From contig CM041783.1 of assembly GCA_023374045.1 (NCBI GenBank), forward strand, positions 127,349,503-127,413,502: a stretch of DNA of 64,000 nt, in the 5' to 3' direction. The stretch comes from Limonium bicolor. Taxonomy: Eukaryota > Streptophyta > Magnoliopsida > Caryophyllales > Plumbaginaceae. Positions 14,585-27,912 of this stretch are shown piece after piece; within the stretch, counting starts at the first letter, position 1, and every line of letters starts with the position of its first letter. Below the pieces are notes generated by a model that had not been told where the DNA came from, made no database searches, and was given only the letters and a program-made list of their open reading frames with translations. Position numbers and translations under genes: made by a program.

Positions 14585-14589
14585 TTATA
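14585..14589. repeat. Target-site duplication TTATA (left) of the LARD
   Basis: TTATA directly precedes TGTAACACC at 14590 and is repeated directly after the last LTR base at 62199-62203. Confidence 0.85.
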
Positions 14590-16497
14590 TGTAACACCCC
14601 ATCCAACAATAACACACTTACAATAAACTGCAGCGGAAAAACAACCTCATCACATTACTTATCTCGTTGGTGTTACACGCCGTTAGCCACCCACGTGGCT
14701 AACAAGGCTAATACATACACATTGTACCGGTCTGATGGGCTAAATTCCCGAGTGACTACACATTACTATCCCTTTCCATTAACACAACAACAACATACAC
14801 CTTCCAACTATACCGAGTATTTATAACTAATGCCAATAACAATTTCGGTCTTACTACACCTACTGTATATATACAACATAAACGATTACCCATGTACAAT
14901 GACTACCCCGTCCTACTCTCGAACGGCTTCCAGCTCCTTGTACCTGAAATAGGAAAAGAAGAGAAAGGGTGGCCCCCAAGGGGCTCAGCACCTTTGCTGG
15001 TATGGTAATCCCACAGCCCACATGCTACCGGGCCACGCACAACTAATTGTCGTCTTAACATGCGATTGATTATATTTAGTCATGCACGCAACTGTAAACA
15101 CACAACACATAACATTTCGCCTCAATGGGCTCAACAACCGGATAATGCATCCTTACTTGATAAGTCACTCAAGGTATTCATTATCCCTAGAGTGTTCCTC
15201 CTCTAATGGAGCTACTTCCTTAATAGACGACACTTACCCTTAAATCGGGTTATCCTTAAACACCTCTTATCACAAACTGGGAATCATATCCATGATCCAC
15301 ACACTCACATTATACAACATATAACATACACCACATACAACACCTAACAACACTTTGCACGTTTCCACGTGCACAACATAATACCGCAATAGATATTGCA
15401 TCACAACAAAATACATAACATAACGGGAATGGTTCTCTTAGGAACCGACCCAAACATAGTTACTTCACTGGGAGAGCCTAGAGGATGCTGTCAAACTCAT
15501 GCTAAGCTCGTTTACATAACTCGTTACCGTTCTGTTAGGCGAACGAATAACTTAACATAAAGATGGATCGGGTTTAGTGACCCGAACACAACTACATAAT
15601 CCCCAACATATGTGAGTCAAGAGCCTTGGTTAAGCTCAGGGGTGATCGAAGACCAATGAAGGAAGACAATCAACAGAGAGGAAGCTGAAGAAACTGTATA
15701 CAACAACTCCAACAACGTGCGAAACCAAAAACAAAAAAAAGAAAAAAAAAAAAAAAAAAGAAAACAACCGGATGTTCCCATCACCCCCCATAATATATAA
15801 ATATTCACAGTTAAAGACTCCGCTGTGGAACCTATCACATCAGCACACATACAGTATTTGAACTGGGTTAAACATACAAGGGAGATCCCTACATTCACTT
15901 ACACAACATCACATAATCAACTCACGCATAGCCGTGGTTAGAACGCCCCATGGTTCGGGTCGTTTAATCCGAATACCGAACTCTCATGTGATCCTAGACT
16001 CAGTTAACTAAGGTTAACACTGCCGAGGTTAAATGGTATCGGAGTTGAACACGCCACATATATGAATTACTGTAAACTCATTGCATGTTTTATCTTACAA
16101 CGTGGCAAACATACAGAAAAACACATTGGCATACAAGCCGGTGTAATCCGGTAGGACACAGGTTGCAAGAAAACCATACCTGTCACCGGAGTCCACTTTA
16201 CCACGTCCACTTATGTTCCTCGAGCAATTCTCGAACAACTGTTAACATCACATGTGTTTTTATTAACATCGGGGTTCCTTGATTATTTAATGTCTAATGC
16301 TTATAATTTTTCCCCGTTAACTTAGTTAAATAACTTGACATTTTTAACTTGTTTTACTCTCACATTTTAATACACTTTCCACCCACCAAATTGTGACTAT
16401 AACTCACCTGACATGTCCTACACAACCTTATAACATCATTACCCATCAATCCCCGTCATTAGACATCTTTTAATAACCTAAAACAACAATTTTAGAG

Positions 16498-16679
16498 TGG
16501 TCTGGGACTTGGTCCTTACCTTAAGTCCCGGACCAACACTTAATGAAACTCTCGGGTGATTTTACAGACTGGTCTGGGACCTTGTACTGCCCCCAAGTCC
16601 CGGACCAGAACATTGGTGAAACTCTCGGCCCTTTTTTTGTATGGTCCGGGACATCATCCACTACCTAGGTCCCGGACCA
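16498..16679. repeat. Three GGTCCGGGAC / GTCCCGGACC hairpins in LTR A
   Basis: Three successive inverted repeats with arms like tggtctgggac and gtcccggacca, each about 40 bp. Same tract in LTR B at 26069-26251 and LTR C at 45130-45312. Confidence 0.75.
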
Positions 16680-16841
16680 CTGTAACAGAATCCCAAATAT
16701 GACATTTTCAAGTCTTGTTTCATCTATTCTCTTCATCCATTGATTACCCAAACTTCATACATAAACTTAGGCATATTCTAATACCAAAATATCACTTTGA
16801 TTCTCTTTACAACATTGTCTTTTTTTTTTTAATTTTGGGCC

Positions 16842-17085
16842 GTCCGACCCACCGTCCGACCCACAGCTGGGACGGACCATTCCAGAAACTTTTCCCGTCT
16901 GCTAAATACTCTTGTCCGACCCATGTCCGACCCAACCATCTGGGTCGGACCATTCCAGAGACTTAGAGCACACATGTCCGACCCATGTCCGACCCAACCA
17001 TCTGGGTCGGACCATTCCAGAAACATCAACGGGTAACTTAACAGAGGCTGTCCGACCCACCCTGGGTCGGACCACTGGGTCGGAC
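16842..17085. repeat. GTCCGACCCA / TGGGTCGGAC palindromic array in LTR A
   Basis: Four to five units. Most close with the spacer ccattccagaaac or ccattccagagac. Equivalent arrays are at 26413-26646 (one unit shortened) and 45473-45715. Confidence 0.8.
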
Positions 17086-19346
17086 AACATCAGAAGTTGT
17101 CCAAAACTTGTCAAACTTTCTCCAAACTTTTCCTCAAGCCTCCTAATGTGTTCTACATCATTTGGCACCCTTAACCCTTCATATAACATCCATAAAACTC
17201 ATTTTATAACTCCTTAAACACTTACTCTCTTCTTACCAAAATTCCTAACACTTATATTGTTTTCTCCTTAAGATTTCTAAGTGTTATATTGCCTATAATG
17301 ACCACTATACCAAGGTGTTTCCTCTACACCTTAACATCGTCTCTCAAGCTTCTTTTCTTACTAACTAAACCTCCTTTTTCACATCTTACCTAACATCACT
17401 TATTCCTTGGATATCAACATTACCTAAACCTTAAACAACTTCCTAGTTCACCAAAACTTTCTTAAAACACTTAGAACTTCTTGCACATTTTCCAAATTTT
17501 GCCATAGCTTCTCTTGCATATACTCACATCCAAACACTTAGGTTTTTACCTTATTTCATTCAAAAACACCTAAAATCCATCAAACACATTTTTATACACA
17601 AACTTCACACATTTAGCACTACATCACAATATAGTGCATAACTTAAATTGCTTGGCACTTAAGCCCTTAAATAACATGGCTCTTAGGCCCTTAAATTGCA
17701 TAAACCTTAAACACTGAATTTCCACAATATAAGCCTTTGACCTGCAATTACACACACTAAAACACATGTCCTTTACTAGTCTCCTTGAGAACACCTTACT
17801 AAGTCATTCACCATTTGCTCTTTAGGTAGTTTTAACAAGCATCATAAGCTCATTTCTCCTAAGGCATTAAACCACATTAGGTTAGTATATTTACCTCTTT
17901 TCCAAACAACTTCTTTCTTGTTTCCTTACAAAACCGGTAAAGTATTTGATTCTTTGTCAACTACTACACAATATACAAACATTGAAATGAGTATACAAGC
18001 TTTAAGCTTCATCTCATTGTAAACCCTAGGTTTACATTGTTTCAAAAACATTAAGGTAGTTGTTTTACCTTGATCTTTGAAGAGAGTTTGAACATCTATG
18101 AAGAAGGACTCCACCTAGCCCATGAAAGGTTGGAATGAAGCTAGAACAAAGTCACACCAAGAGCTCCATCAATGTACATTTTCGGTCAAGGCAAAATCAT
18201 GAAGGAACTTGATTTTTCTTTGAGATTCCTTACCTAGAAGCAAAGGAGAGTAATAATGTGTAGAAACACAAGCTCAAGCTCCATCAATGGTGATTCTCCA
18301 TGGCACCAAAATTGAGCTCTTGAAGATTTGAAAAGATAGAAGTGTAGAGCTTCATGAGAGGAAGAGATTGGTGGTGTTTGTTTTTGATTTGATTAAGTGA
18401 GCCATGAGATATTGACAATGGAAGATGGTGGAATGGTGGTGGTGCTGTAGCTTCACCGTGAGAACAGAAAGAAAAGAGGTAGAAGAAGAAGGGAACCGTG
18501 TGAAATGAAGAAAGAAATGAGAGAAGTGAGATTGGTTTGCTTTTGAAGATATTTATTACTTAAAGCAAATAGTAACTTATGAGTCATCTTTATTTACTTA
18601 ACAAGTTAACATGTTTGGTGACTCATTACTACAAAAACCGGCCCTCTTATTATTAGAAGGGTATAATAGTCTTTGTTGACCAATTTAATTACTTATAACA
18701 TTATATGTTACAAACTAGCTTATAAAAATCACTATTCACAAAAACAAGGCACATAGAAGTGAAATTTTTGATTTCCCATTGATATAGACTTCCAAATGTG
18801 ATACTATATAGTACACATGTTAATTAAAGAGTAATGATGGACATTTAGCCATTCAAAACTCATTTACAAGACAATTTTTCAAAAACGTGCTTTAAGACTC
18901 CTTAAAGCACATTTTGTGTTTTAACTTGTTTTCAAGCTTGGTTGTCTTTGGTAATTGATTTAATATGTTCATTAACATATTTATAAGGTATAGGTATGAC
19001 CATTAGGTCTTATACAAATTTATCCCAAGCTTAGAGCACATTTTTGCTCTGATTGACTTTAAGGTATTTCCTTATGTTTTATTTGGTTTAACTGACTACC
19101 AAGGTTTCCTAAGGACTTAATTAGCCCTATTAAATCATAATTGAATATTATTAAGTCTTTGTAGGCTCTTTGGGTCCTAACCAAGTTCACTCATAGCTTA
19201 GAGCATGTTTTTGCTCAAACTGTATCTTAGCGTTTTATTGCATTTACTATGGTTTAAACTGTTCACTGATGTTTCTAAGGCACTTTTTAGCCTTTATATA
19301 ACATAGTTTGATATTTAAACCACATATCAAGGTTTGGGGTATTTCA

Positions 19347-19364
19347 ATCTACCCCCCTTAAAAG
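19347..19364 (-). promoter_or_regulatory. Polypurine tract at LTR A
   Basis: Minus strand cttttaaggggggtagat directly abuts the LTR start TGAAATACCCC. This is the expected plus-strand DNA priming site. Confidence 0.8.
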
Positions 19365-20671
19365 AACTTCGTCCTCGAAGTTTACACTTCCCTCACATCT
19401 TGGATTAGAATACGGGGATTACATACAGAGATAAAACTTCGATAACCAAACACACTTTACATCACAACCTCGGACTTAATGGTCCGGGCAACACATTCAC
19501 ATCCACACATAACATAACATATTCACATGATAACCTCGAACTCAATGGTCCGGGTATCTTAACAACATTTACACATACATAATAACCCCTTTGACTCACT
19601 GGTCTTGGGTAACATGACAACATTTAGACACACAGGTCTTGATAACATAACAGCCTTTAGACACATAGGTCTATGTAACACAACACATTTAGACTCATAG
19701 GTCTTAATAGCATACACTTAAGGAGATCAAAATCAAAATAACCTTTATCACACATACCAAACAACATGTCATAGCATGTATTGCAATCAAAAATATCTTT
19801 GGTATACACTGTGATCCCGCAGAACCCGGTCGCGATGGACACCTTCCGTCCCCGTGTCCTTGGGAGATCAAAACAATCACTTAAGTTTAAAATTTCCTTG
19901 TGAGGTTAAGTAAGAGAACTTTAATTATGTAAAGTATCTATCAACGTTTTATAAATACCAATTGAAAATCCTTTTGAAAACACACACAACTCAAAGTCCA
20001 ACTTAAGCTCTTTGCTTCTTTTATTAGCGTGGTTATTTGTGACCACTTAGAGGGAGCTTCAAGAATCATCCAACCCTGATGTGATCAGCATCAGTGTAGA
20101 ACTATCCTTCCACTCCAATTTGTGTTCGGCTTCCCTTGATCACATGCAAATCAATTTCCACTTCCCACTTCATTTTCAAGCATCAAATAAATCACTCATT
20201 TCCAATTTTCTATCTTTTAAATCATTCTAATCATGATCATAACATCTCCAAAGGATAGAACTTCGTCTATCAGTTATTTCCATTCACTTTAATGTTGTTA
20301 CCTAGGGAATCTCATTCTCACTAGGTTCTATGTCAGTTTCGTATTCTTTCATGAATCACTATATAGTATATATACACATATATTTTATCAAAATACGACA
20401 CACCGTTTCACATTTATACACTGTCGGGGTTTTGTTCCCCGGGAGTTTCTCTACTCCCACATTTGTACTATCACACACAATTGTTAACAAATACACACAC
20501 ACTTATCACAATGGTATTCGCATCCTCTGTGCGCAATTACCACAATTCAACCATGAATGAATGTGTATGTTTACGTAACACACGCACCAATCATCACAAC
20601 AAATTATTTTGTGCTATGCACAACATAAATCACGTACACTTGTACGGTAATACACACTAAGTGGTTTTGCG

Positions 20672-20690
20672 CTCTACCCCCCTTAAAAGG
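20672..20690 (-). promoter_or_regulatory. Second, internal polypurine-like tract
   Basis: The plus strand ctctaccccccttaaaagg repeats the LTR-adjacent tract about 1.3 kb inside. Interior 2 has the same at 39732-39750. Confidence 0.65.
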
Positions 20691-23600
20691 GATTACGCCC
20701 ACATAATCAATCACTAAACATCGATTTTAAGGTTCTACCGTCGTGAAGTGTTTTAACTTTCACGCGGTCGATTATACAATGGATTCTGATTAGTGGATCT
20801 TAACCATATGGGCGGTTTAGTCCCTAAACCAAGAATTCTCATTGGAGTTTGTTTAAACTCTTAGTTGGTTTCGATTCTGGCCTGTTTGGCTTCCAGGCAC
20901 TAATAATTACCTATTCTCTCATGTTCACCATGTACATTCAACACTTGAATCACTGGCTCACTAGTTCTGCTGTGAAACTCTAATAACTGTAGAACTTAAT
21001 TGCCCCATTTGTTATTCTTACTGTATTGTACATCCCCAATTGTCACCTTCCTGTTGGTAACAATGGTTTCTCAACCGACGTGTGGTATCTCTTACCGTTA
21101 GCGAATTCGGTGAGTTGTAAACTTTCTATCCACTTCCATAACAATTTACTGTGTATACAGTTATGTATTTCACAATGATTGACTTGTTCCCTTCCGACTT
21201 ACTGTCGGTTGAGATTGAGCTACTACCTAGTGTGTAGTGCTCTCTCAGCTATTTACAACATTTGGGGTATATTCCATACCGATATTTGGCAGTTAGTGCT
21301 ACTGTAGTCACTTACTGTTAATCATGTCTCCACATTTGGTTTAGAACAAGTACTCTTTTATTGGTGCGGCTTTGCATTTCTTATGCATCGGCCATTATAA
21401 CATTATTTGTCCACAATCAACATGTTTCCAATTCCTAGCTATCCCACTCGATCATTACTGCGCAAGTGCAATACCAAAACACTCAGTCATACAGAGTGCA
21501 GAGGCGTAAACTCTTGACAGTAAATCCCTTATGCGATTCGCCATGGAATTCACACTGAACTCCTCATCACACCGTACCTATCACTGGATTATTGCCCAGT
21601 CTGTTTAATTTCGCTTACCTTGCATCACCACTGAGTTTAACTCACAACTGGTCTTATCTGCCACATTATTACTCAATAACATTGATACCACGATCGCCAG
21701 CTGCGAACCGTGCTCTTACCCATTGCATAACAACAACTTACATGGTATTTACTGTCATGTTAACTTCCACACATGTACTCACATCATTCGTGTTATGGTT
21801 CGTCCTTTATTTGGATGACTACTGTATGCTCCTTGAGCATCGATCATTCGAGTCACAAGCCGGCATTATTCAGCTCGGTGTTTCACTTTATACACACATA
21901 CTACTAAGCTAACTGCTCTCTTTCAATAATAACATCGTCCATCCTTAACATATTTCTTGAACTTGATTCACATAACTACCGCTCCTGCGGTCTCACAATA
22001 TCGAGAGGTATCCCCACTCTTAATGCAGTGGTTCGTTTACCACTCTATTTACTCATATAACATAAACTTTTGCAGTCAATCTAACTTTCATAACCCATTT
22101 TATTTGTGGCTTATAAGCCTTACTGCCTCGAGCTCTGTCCATTGTGGACGGTTCACACACATTTATTTCTCTGTACAACATTACATAGTTTGGATATTAT
22201 ATTGGGCTCCATGACAAGGTCGTTACATTCCGTTTCCTTTCATGGGATGCCCCTTAGGTTGCTAGTCCGTCTCCTGACAACTTATGTCCAAACTGGGTGT
22301 TGGTTTCAACCCTCGTGTTTCTATCACGTTATCTTGTTCAATTATCGTTGATGCAAACACCCTTCAAGGATCGCTCCTGGGTGTTGCTAAGTTATGCCTT
22401 TACATCTAGTTCACACTTATTGGTTTATTCAGTTAGCCACGCCGTTTGCGTTCTTAACTGGCTTATTATCCTCTTCTGTGAGATCAACATTTCCTGATGG
22501 TGTAGGTGCTCATTCTGGGAGTTTCATCCCGTTCATTGCACATTAATGTGTCCACATTAGGCATCTGCTTTGCCATGTACAGGCTGGGTCACCATTCCAG
22601 CTATAATGTTTATCCCTGGGGATCCTCAAGTCATATACGATGTCTTTACATTCAGTTAGTGCACTTCGCACCTCCTGACTCTTAAACATTTCCCTGGAAG
22701 GAATTCACTAATCCTTCTAATCTCATTATCTTAACTGAGTTCCTTAACTTCAACCATTCTTGGTAATCCCTAGTTCTTGTTGATTTATACTGCTGACCGT
22801 AGAACGGAGTCGAATACTTCCCGTGTTTTGGACTCTACTCGTATACATTTGTGGGGTACCATGCTGATACATTACTACTTACCCAACTAACCCATAAACA
22901 GGTCTGTCAGGCCCACAAGCTCCTATCGGAGTGCGGTCGTCCCACATTAAGTTGGTACACTCGTAGTGTCCGTCACATGCCTAGGTGAAGTATTCTGTTG
23001 TCAACTCCCTTATATTGTCCCTTGACAATATGCGTCCCGTGCTTCCCGAACTTAATCGAAGGAAAGTTTATCCACTGTTGTATCTTATCATCTGCCCTTG
23101 GTTTAAAAGAAGGTTGGAAAGAAGTGTTGGTTTGAAAGAAAGTTTGGTTTTGAAAAGAAAAGGGTTTGAATAAATCTGGGTTGAAAGAAAATTTTCATGG
23201 TTTCACAACATCTTCTTACCTTAACCAAGTCTAGCTTCTTGCTGACTGGTGTATTTACAATTACAGAGGTTAGGCTATCTAGCCCTTCCATTGTTATGAC
23301 GATCACATTTAACTTTATGGTACTTTACCAAGTACTTTGTAGTGGTTATAAATTTCCCGAACAGCCCTGTTATAGCAGCACTTGCCATGGAAAGTGCGCC
23401 TTGCTAACTGGCTATCGGTTCAACACATACCGGTTGTGGTATTGTTTTTACCCATACTGTCATCAGTGGCCTTGTTGGCACTCACTGATCTTACTGCCTT
23501 GATAATAACTCTTCTAGGTGACTTCTCACTGTCTTCACATGATAACCATCAACTAGGGTGTTTCCCATTCTGGGAGACCCCTCTTTTTCTTAGTATTGTA

Positions 23601-24164
23601 TTCTTTGTGTAGCCCGTTCCACGTATTTGGGCTCTACGTTGTAGTTCCCTTGCCGGTTGGTACACCGTTGGTGTATTATTTATCAACTGTGGTCCCGTAG
23701 ACACTCGTCTCGGTTTCACTAATCCATTTCTTGCCTGTTGCACGGTCGGTGCGTTGCAAGTTGGTTATTCTCGACTGCTTAGCATGTCGACCCAGGTTAC
23801 CGGAAATTCTATTCTTCCATACACTGATTCTTCACTCTTCGCTATGGAATGCGGTTAACACTGTTCAGATGGAGACCGTCTCCGGGATTCCCAGTTTTCG
23901 GGATCTACCGTATGACAGGTTCTCCGTACCTTTAGAGGTACTTAATAACAGCCAGATCGGGTATTCCCGAGTAAAAGAGGACTTCCATCTTTCTGGCGTT
24001 GTTGCCCAAGTTATAGAACAGGGATTGTGGAGGGTGGGATGGATATTGTAGGTTTCCAGTACACACTGGTTACCTAACTAGCGTATCTCTCACGCTATCA
24101 CTCAACCCTTAACCCAAAGTACTTAAATCCTAACTCGGTACTTCCTAAGCTCGGTAATTCAGTC

Positions 24165-24192
24165 ATCAGAGCGATACTTCGCTCTGATACCA
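24165..24192 (-). promoter_or_regulatory. tRNA-iMet primer-binding site with overlapping hairpin
   Basis: The minus strand reads TGGTATCAGAGC (24192-24181), the standard primer site complementary to initiator Met tRNA, five bases from the LTR. It overlaps a perfect 10-bp inverted repeat, atcagagcga at 24165-24174 and tcgctctgat at 24179-24188, with a 4-base loop. Confidence 0.85.
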
Positions 24193-26412
24193 CTTTTTGT
24201 AACACCCCATCCAACAATAACACACTTACAATAAACTGCAACGGAAAAACAACCTCATCACATTACTTATCTCGTTGGTGTTACACGCCGTTAGCCACCC
24301 ACGTGGCTAACAAGGCTAATACATACACATTGTACCGGTCTGATGGGCTAAATTCCCGAGCGACTACACATTACTATCCCTTTCCATTAACACAACAACA
24401 ACATACACCTTCCAACTATACCGAGTATTTATAACTAATGCCGATAACAATTTCGGTCTTACTACACCTATTGTATATATACAACATAAACGATTACCCA
24501 TGTACAATGACTACCCCGTCCTACTCTCGAACGGCTTCCAGCTCCTTGTACCTGAAATAGGAAAAGAAGAGAAAGGGTGGCCCCCAAGGGGCTCAGCACC
24601 TTTCCTGGTATGGTAATCCCGCAGCCCACATGCTACCGGGCCACGCACAACTAATTGTCGTCTTAACATGCGATTGATTATATTTAGTCATGCACGCAAC
24701 TGTAAACACACAACACATAACATTTCGCCTCAATGGGCTCAACAACCGGATAATGCATCCTTACTTGATAAGTCACTCAGGTATGTATTCCATCCCTAGA
24801 GTGTTCCTCCTCTAATGGAGCTACTTCCTTAATAGACGACACTTACCCTTAAATCGGGTTATCCTTAAACGACTCTTATCACAAACTGGGAATCATATTC
24901 ATGATCCACACACTCCACATTATACAACATATAACATACACCACATACAACACCTAACAACACTTTGCACGTTTCCACGTGCACAACATAATACCGCAAT
25001 AGATATTGCATCACAACAAAATACATAACATAACGGGAATGGTTCTCTTAGGAACCGACCCAAACACAGTTAGTTCACTGGGAGAGCCTAGAGGATGCTG
25101 TCAAACTCATGCTAAGCTCGTTTACATAACTCGTTACCGTTCTGTTAGGCGAACGAATAACTTAACATAAACATGGATCGGGTTTAGTGACCCGAACACA
25201 ACATACATAATCCCCAACAGACGTGAGTCAAGAGCCTTGGTTAAGCTCAGGGGTGATCGAAGACCAATGAAGGAAGACAATCAACAGAGAGGAAGCTGAA
25301 GAAACTGTATACAACACTCCCAAACAACGCGCGACCGGAACAACCGGATTCCTCACCCCCCATAATATAAATATTCACAGTTAAAGACTCCGCTGTGGAA
25401 CCTATCACATCAGCACACAATACAGTATTAGAACTGGGTTAAACATACAAGGGAGATCCCTACATTCACTTACACAACATCACATAATCAACTCACGCAT
25501 AGCCGTGGTTAGAACGCCCCATGGTTCGGGTCGTTTAATCCGAATACCGAACTCTCATGTGATCCTAGACTCAGTTAACTAAGGTTAACACTGCCGAGGT
25601 TAAATGATATCGGAGTTGAACACGCCACATATATGAATTACTGTAAACTCATTACATGTTTTATCCTACAACGTGGCAAACATACAGAAAAACACATTGG
25701 CATACAAGCCGGTGTAATCCGGTAGGACACAGGTTGCAAGAAAACCATACCTGTCACCGGAGTCCACTTTACCACGTCCACTTATGTTCCTCGAGCAATT
25801 CTCGAACAACTGTTAACATCACATGTGTTTTTATTAACATCGGGGTTGCTTGATTATTTAATGTCTAATGCTTATAATTTTTCCCCGTTAACTTAGTTAA
25901 ATAACTTGACATTTTTAACTTGTTTTACTCTCACATTTTAATACACTTTCCACCCACCAAATTGTGACTATAACTCACCTGACATGTCCTACACAACCTT
26001 ATAACATCATTACCCATCAATCCCCGTCATTAGACATCTTTTAATAACCTAAAACAACAATTTTAGAGTGGTCTGGGACTTGGTCCTTACCTTAAGTCCC
26101 GGACCAACACTTAATGAAACTCTCGGGTGATTTTACAGACTGGTCCGGGACCTTGTACTGCCCCCAAGTCCCAGACCAGAACATTGGTGAAACTCTCGGC
26201 CCTTTTTTGTGTATGGTCCGGGACATCATCCACTACCTAGGTCCCGGACCACTGTAACAGAATCCCAAATATGACATTTTCAAGTCTTGTTTCATCTATT
26301 CTCTTCATCCATTGATTACCCAAACTTCATACATAAACTTAGGCATATTCTAATACCAAAATATCACTTTGATTCTCTTTACAACATTGTCTTTTTTTTT
26401 AAATTTTGGGCC

Positions 26413-26646
26413 GTCCGACCCACCGTCCGACCCACAGCTGGGACGGACCATTCCAGAAACTTTTCCCGTCTGCTAAATACTCTTGTCCGACCCATGTCTG
26501 ACCCAACCATCTGGGTCGGACCATTCCAGAGACTTAGAGCACACATGTCCGACCCCAACCATCTGGGTCGGACCATTCCAGAAACATCAACGGGTAACTT
26601 AACAGAGGCTGTCCGACCCACCCTGGGTCGGACCACTGGGTCGGAC
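26413..26646. repeat. GTCCGACCCA palindromic array in LTR B
   Basis: Same array as in LTR A. One unit has lost half of its first arm (gtccgaccccaaccatctggg). Confidence 0.75.
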
Positions 26647-27907
26647 AACATCAGAAGTTGTCCAAAACTTGTCAAACTTTCTCCAAACTTTTCCTCAAGC
26701 CTCCTAATGTGTTCTAACATCGTTTGGCACCCTTAACCCTTCATATAACATCCATAAAACTCATTTTATAACTCCTTAAACACTTACTCTCTTCTTACCA
26801 AAATTCCTAACACCTATATTGTTTTCTCCTTAAGATTTCTAAGTGGTATTTTACTTATAATGACCACTATACCAAGGTGTTTCCTCTACACCTTAACATC
26901 GTCTCTCAAGCTTCTTTTCTTACTAACTAAACCTCCTTTTTCATATCTTACCTAACATCACTTATTCCTTGGATATCAACATTACCTAAACCTTAAACAA
27001 CTTCCTAGTTCACCAAAACTTTCTTAAACACTTAGAACTTCTTGCACATTTTCCAAATTTTGCCATAGCTTCTCTTGCATATACTCACATCCAAACACTT
27101 AGGTTTTTACCTTATTTCCTTCAAAAACACCTAAAATCCATCAAACACATTTTTATACACAAACTTCACACATTTAGCACTACATCACAATATAGTGCAT
27201 AACTTAAATTGCTTGGCACTTAGGCCCTTAAATAACATGGCTCTTAGGCCCTTAAATTGCATAAACCTTAAACACTGAATTTCCACAATATAAAGCCTTT
27301 GACCTGCAATTACACACACTAAAACACATGTTCCTTTACTAGTCTCCTTGAGAACACCTTACTAAGTCATTCACCATTTGCTCTTTAGGTAGTTTTAACA
27401 AGCATCATAAGCTCATTTCTCCTAAGGCATTAAACCACATTAGGTTAGTATATTTACCTCTTTTCCAAACAACTTCTTTCTTGTTTCCTTACAAAACCGG
27501 TAAAGTATTTGATTCTTTGTCAACTACTACACAATATACAAACATTGAAATGATATACAAGCTTTAAGCTTCATCTCATTGTAAACCCTAGGTTTACATT
27601 GTTTCAAAAACATTAAGGTAGTTGTTTTACCTTGATCTTTGAAGAGAGTTTGAACATCTATGAAGAGAGGACTCCACCTAGCCCATGAAAGGTTGGAATG
27701 AAGCTAGAACAAAGTCACACCAAGAGCTCCATCAATGTACATTTTCGGTCAAGGCAAAATCATGAAGGAAACTTGATTTTTCTTTGAGATTCCTTACCTA
27801 GAAGCAAAGGAGAGTAATAATGTGTAGAAACACAAGCTCAAGCTCCATCAATGGTGATTCTCCATGGCACCAAAATTGAGCTCTTGAAGATTTGAAAAGA
27901 TAGAAGT

Positions 27908-27912
27908 GTAGA
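27908..27912. repeat. Target-site duplication GTAGA (left)
   Basis: Identical to 37418-37422. LTR A has the unoccupied site gaagtgtagagcttcatg. Confidence 0.9.

Larger units (their letters stand above)
9448..14589 (-). mobile_element. LTR of older chromovirus-like element H, left part
   Basis: It begins TGTAACACCCCAACCCG at 9448, the end typical of this LTR group read on the plus strand, and has the agcccacaagctactgggcc block near 9827 and the cacacaagccggtgtaatcc block near 10740. The LTR is cut at 14589 by the LARD insertion and resumes at 62204, ending ggggtatttca at 62900. Joined length is about 5.8 kb. Interior is AT-rich and non-coding. The other LTR of H must lie to the right of the window. 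Confidence 0.75.
14590..19346 (-). mobile_element. LTR A of the LARD (3' LTR in element sense)
   Basis: An uninterrupted copy, 4757 bp, from TGTAACACCCCATCC to ggggtatttca. It includes an A-rich tract at 15733-15761 absent from the other copies, two hairpin arrays (16498-16679 and 16842-17085), and the sites where copies B and C were later interrupted (near 18346 and 18100). No coding ORF. Confidence 0.9.
19347..24197 (-). mobile_element. LARD interior 1, non-coding
   Basis: It opens with the polypurine tract (plus strand atctaccccccttaaaag) at LTR A and closes with a primer-binding site at LTR B. In between are a short-repeat zone (19470-19700, variants of cctcggacttaatggtccggg and tagacacataggtct), a second polypurine-like tract at 20672-20690, and about 3.5 kb without significant ORFs. 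A stretch near 22620-22680 resembles decayed pol of the neighbouring chromovirus. No gag, RT or integrase can be read. 38417-43256 is nearly identical. Confidence 0.8.
24198..27912 (-). mobile_element. LTR B of the LARD, left part
   Basis: From TGTAACACCCCATCC to the GTAGA duplicated at the Tat/Ogre-like insertion. It matches LTR A nearly base for base. Hairpin arrays at 26069-26251 and 26413-26646. Continues at 37423. Confidence 0.9.

Noticed and set aside
16715..17217. ORFs with repeated RPT/GRT-type residues over the palindromic arrays
   Set aside because: They translate the GTCCGACCCA array in both directions and change with array length between copies.
21592..24051. Series of plus-strand ORFs of 65-106 codons repeated at 40651-43110
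   Set aside because: They repeat only because interior 2 duplicates interior 1. They overlap each other in several frames, run against the element sense and contain no recognisable domain.
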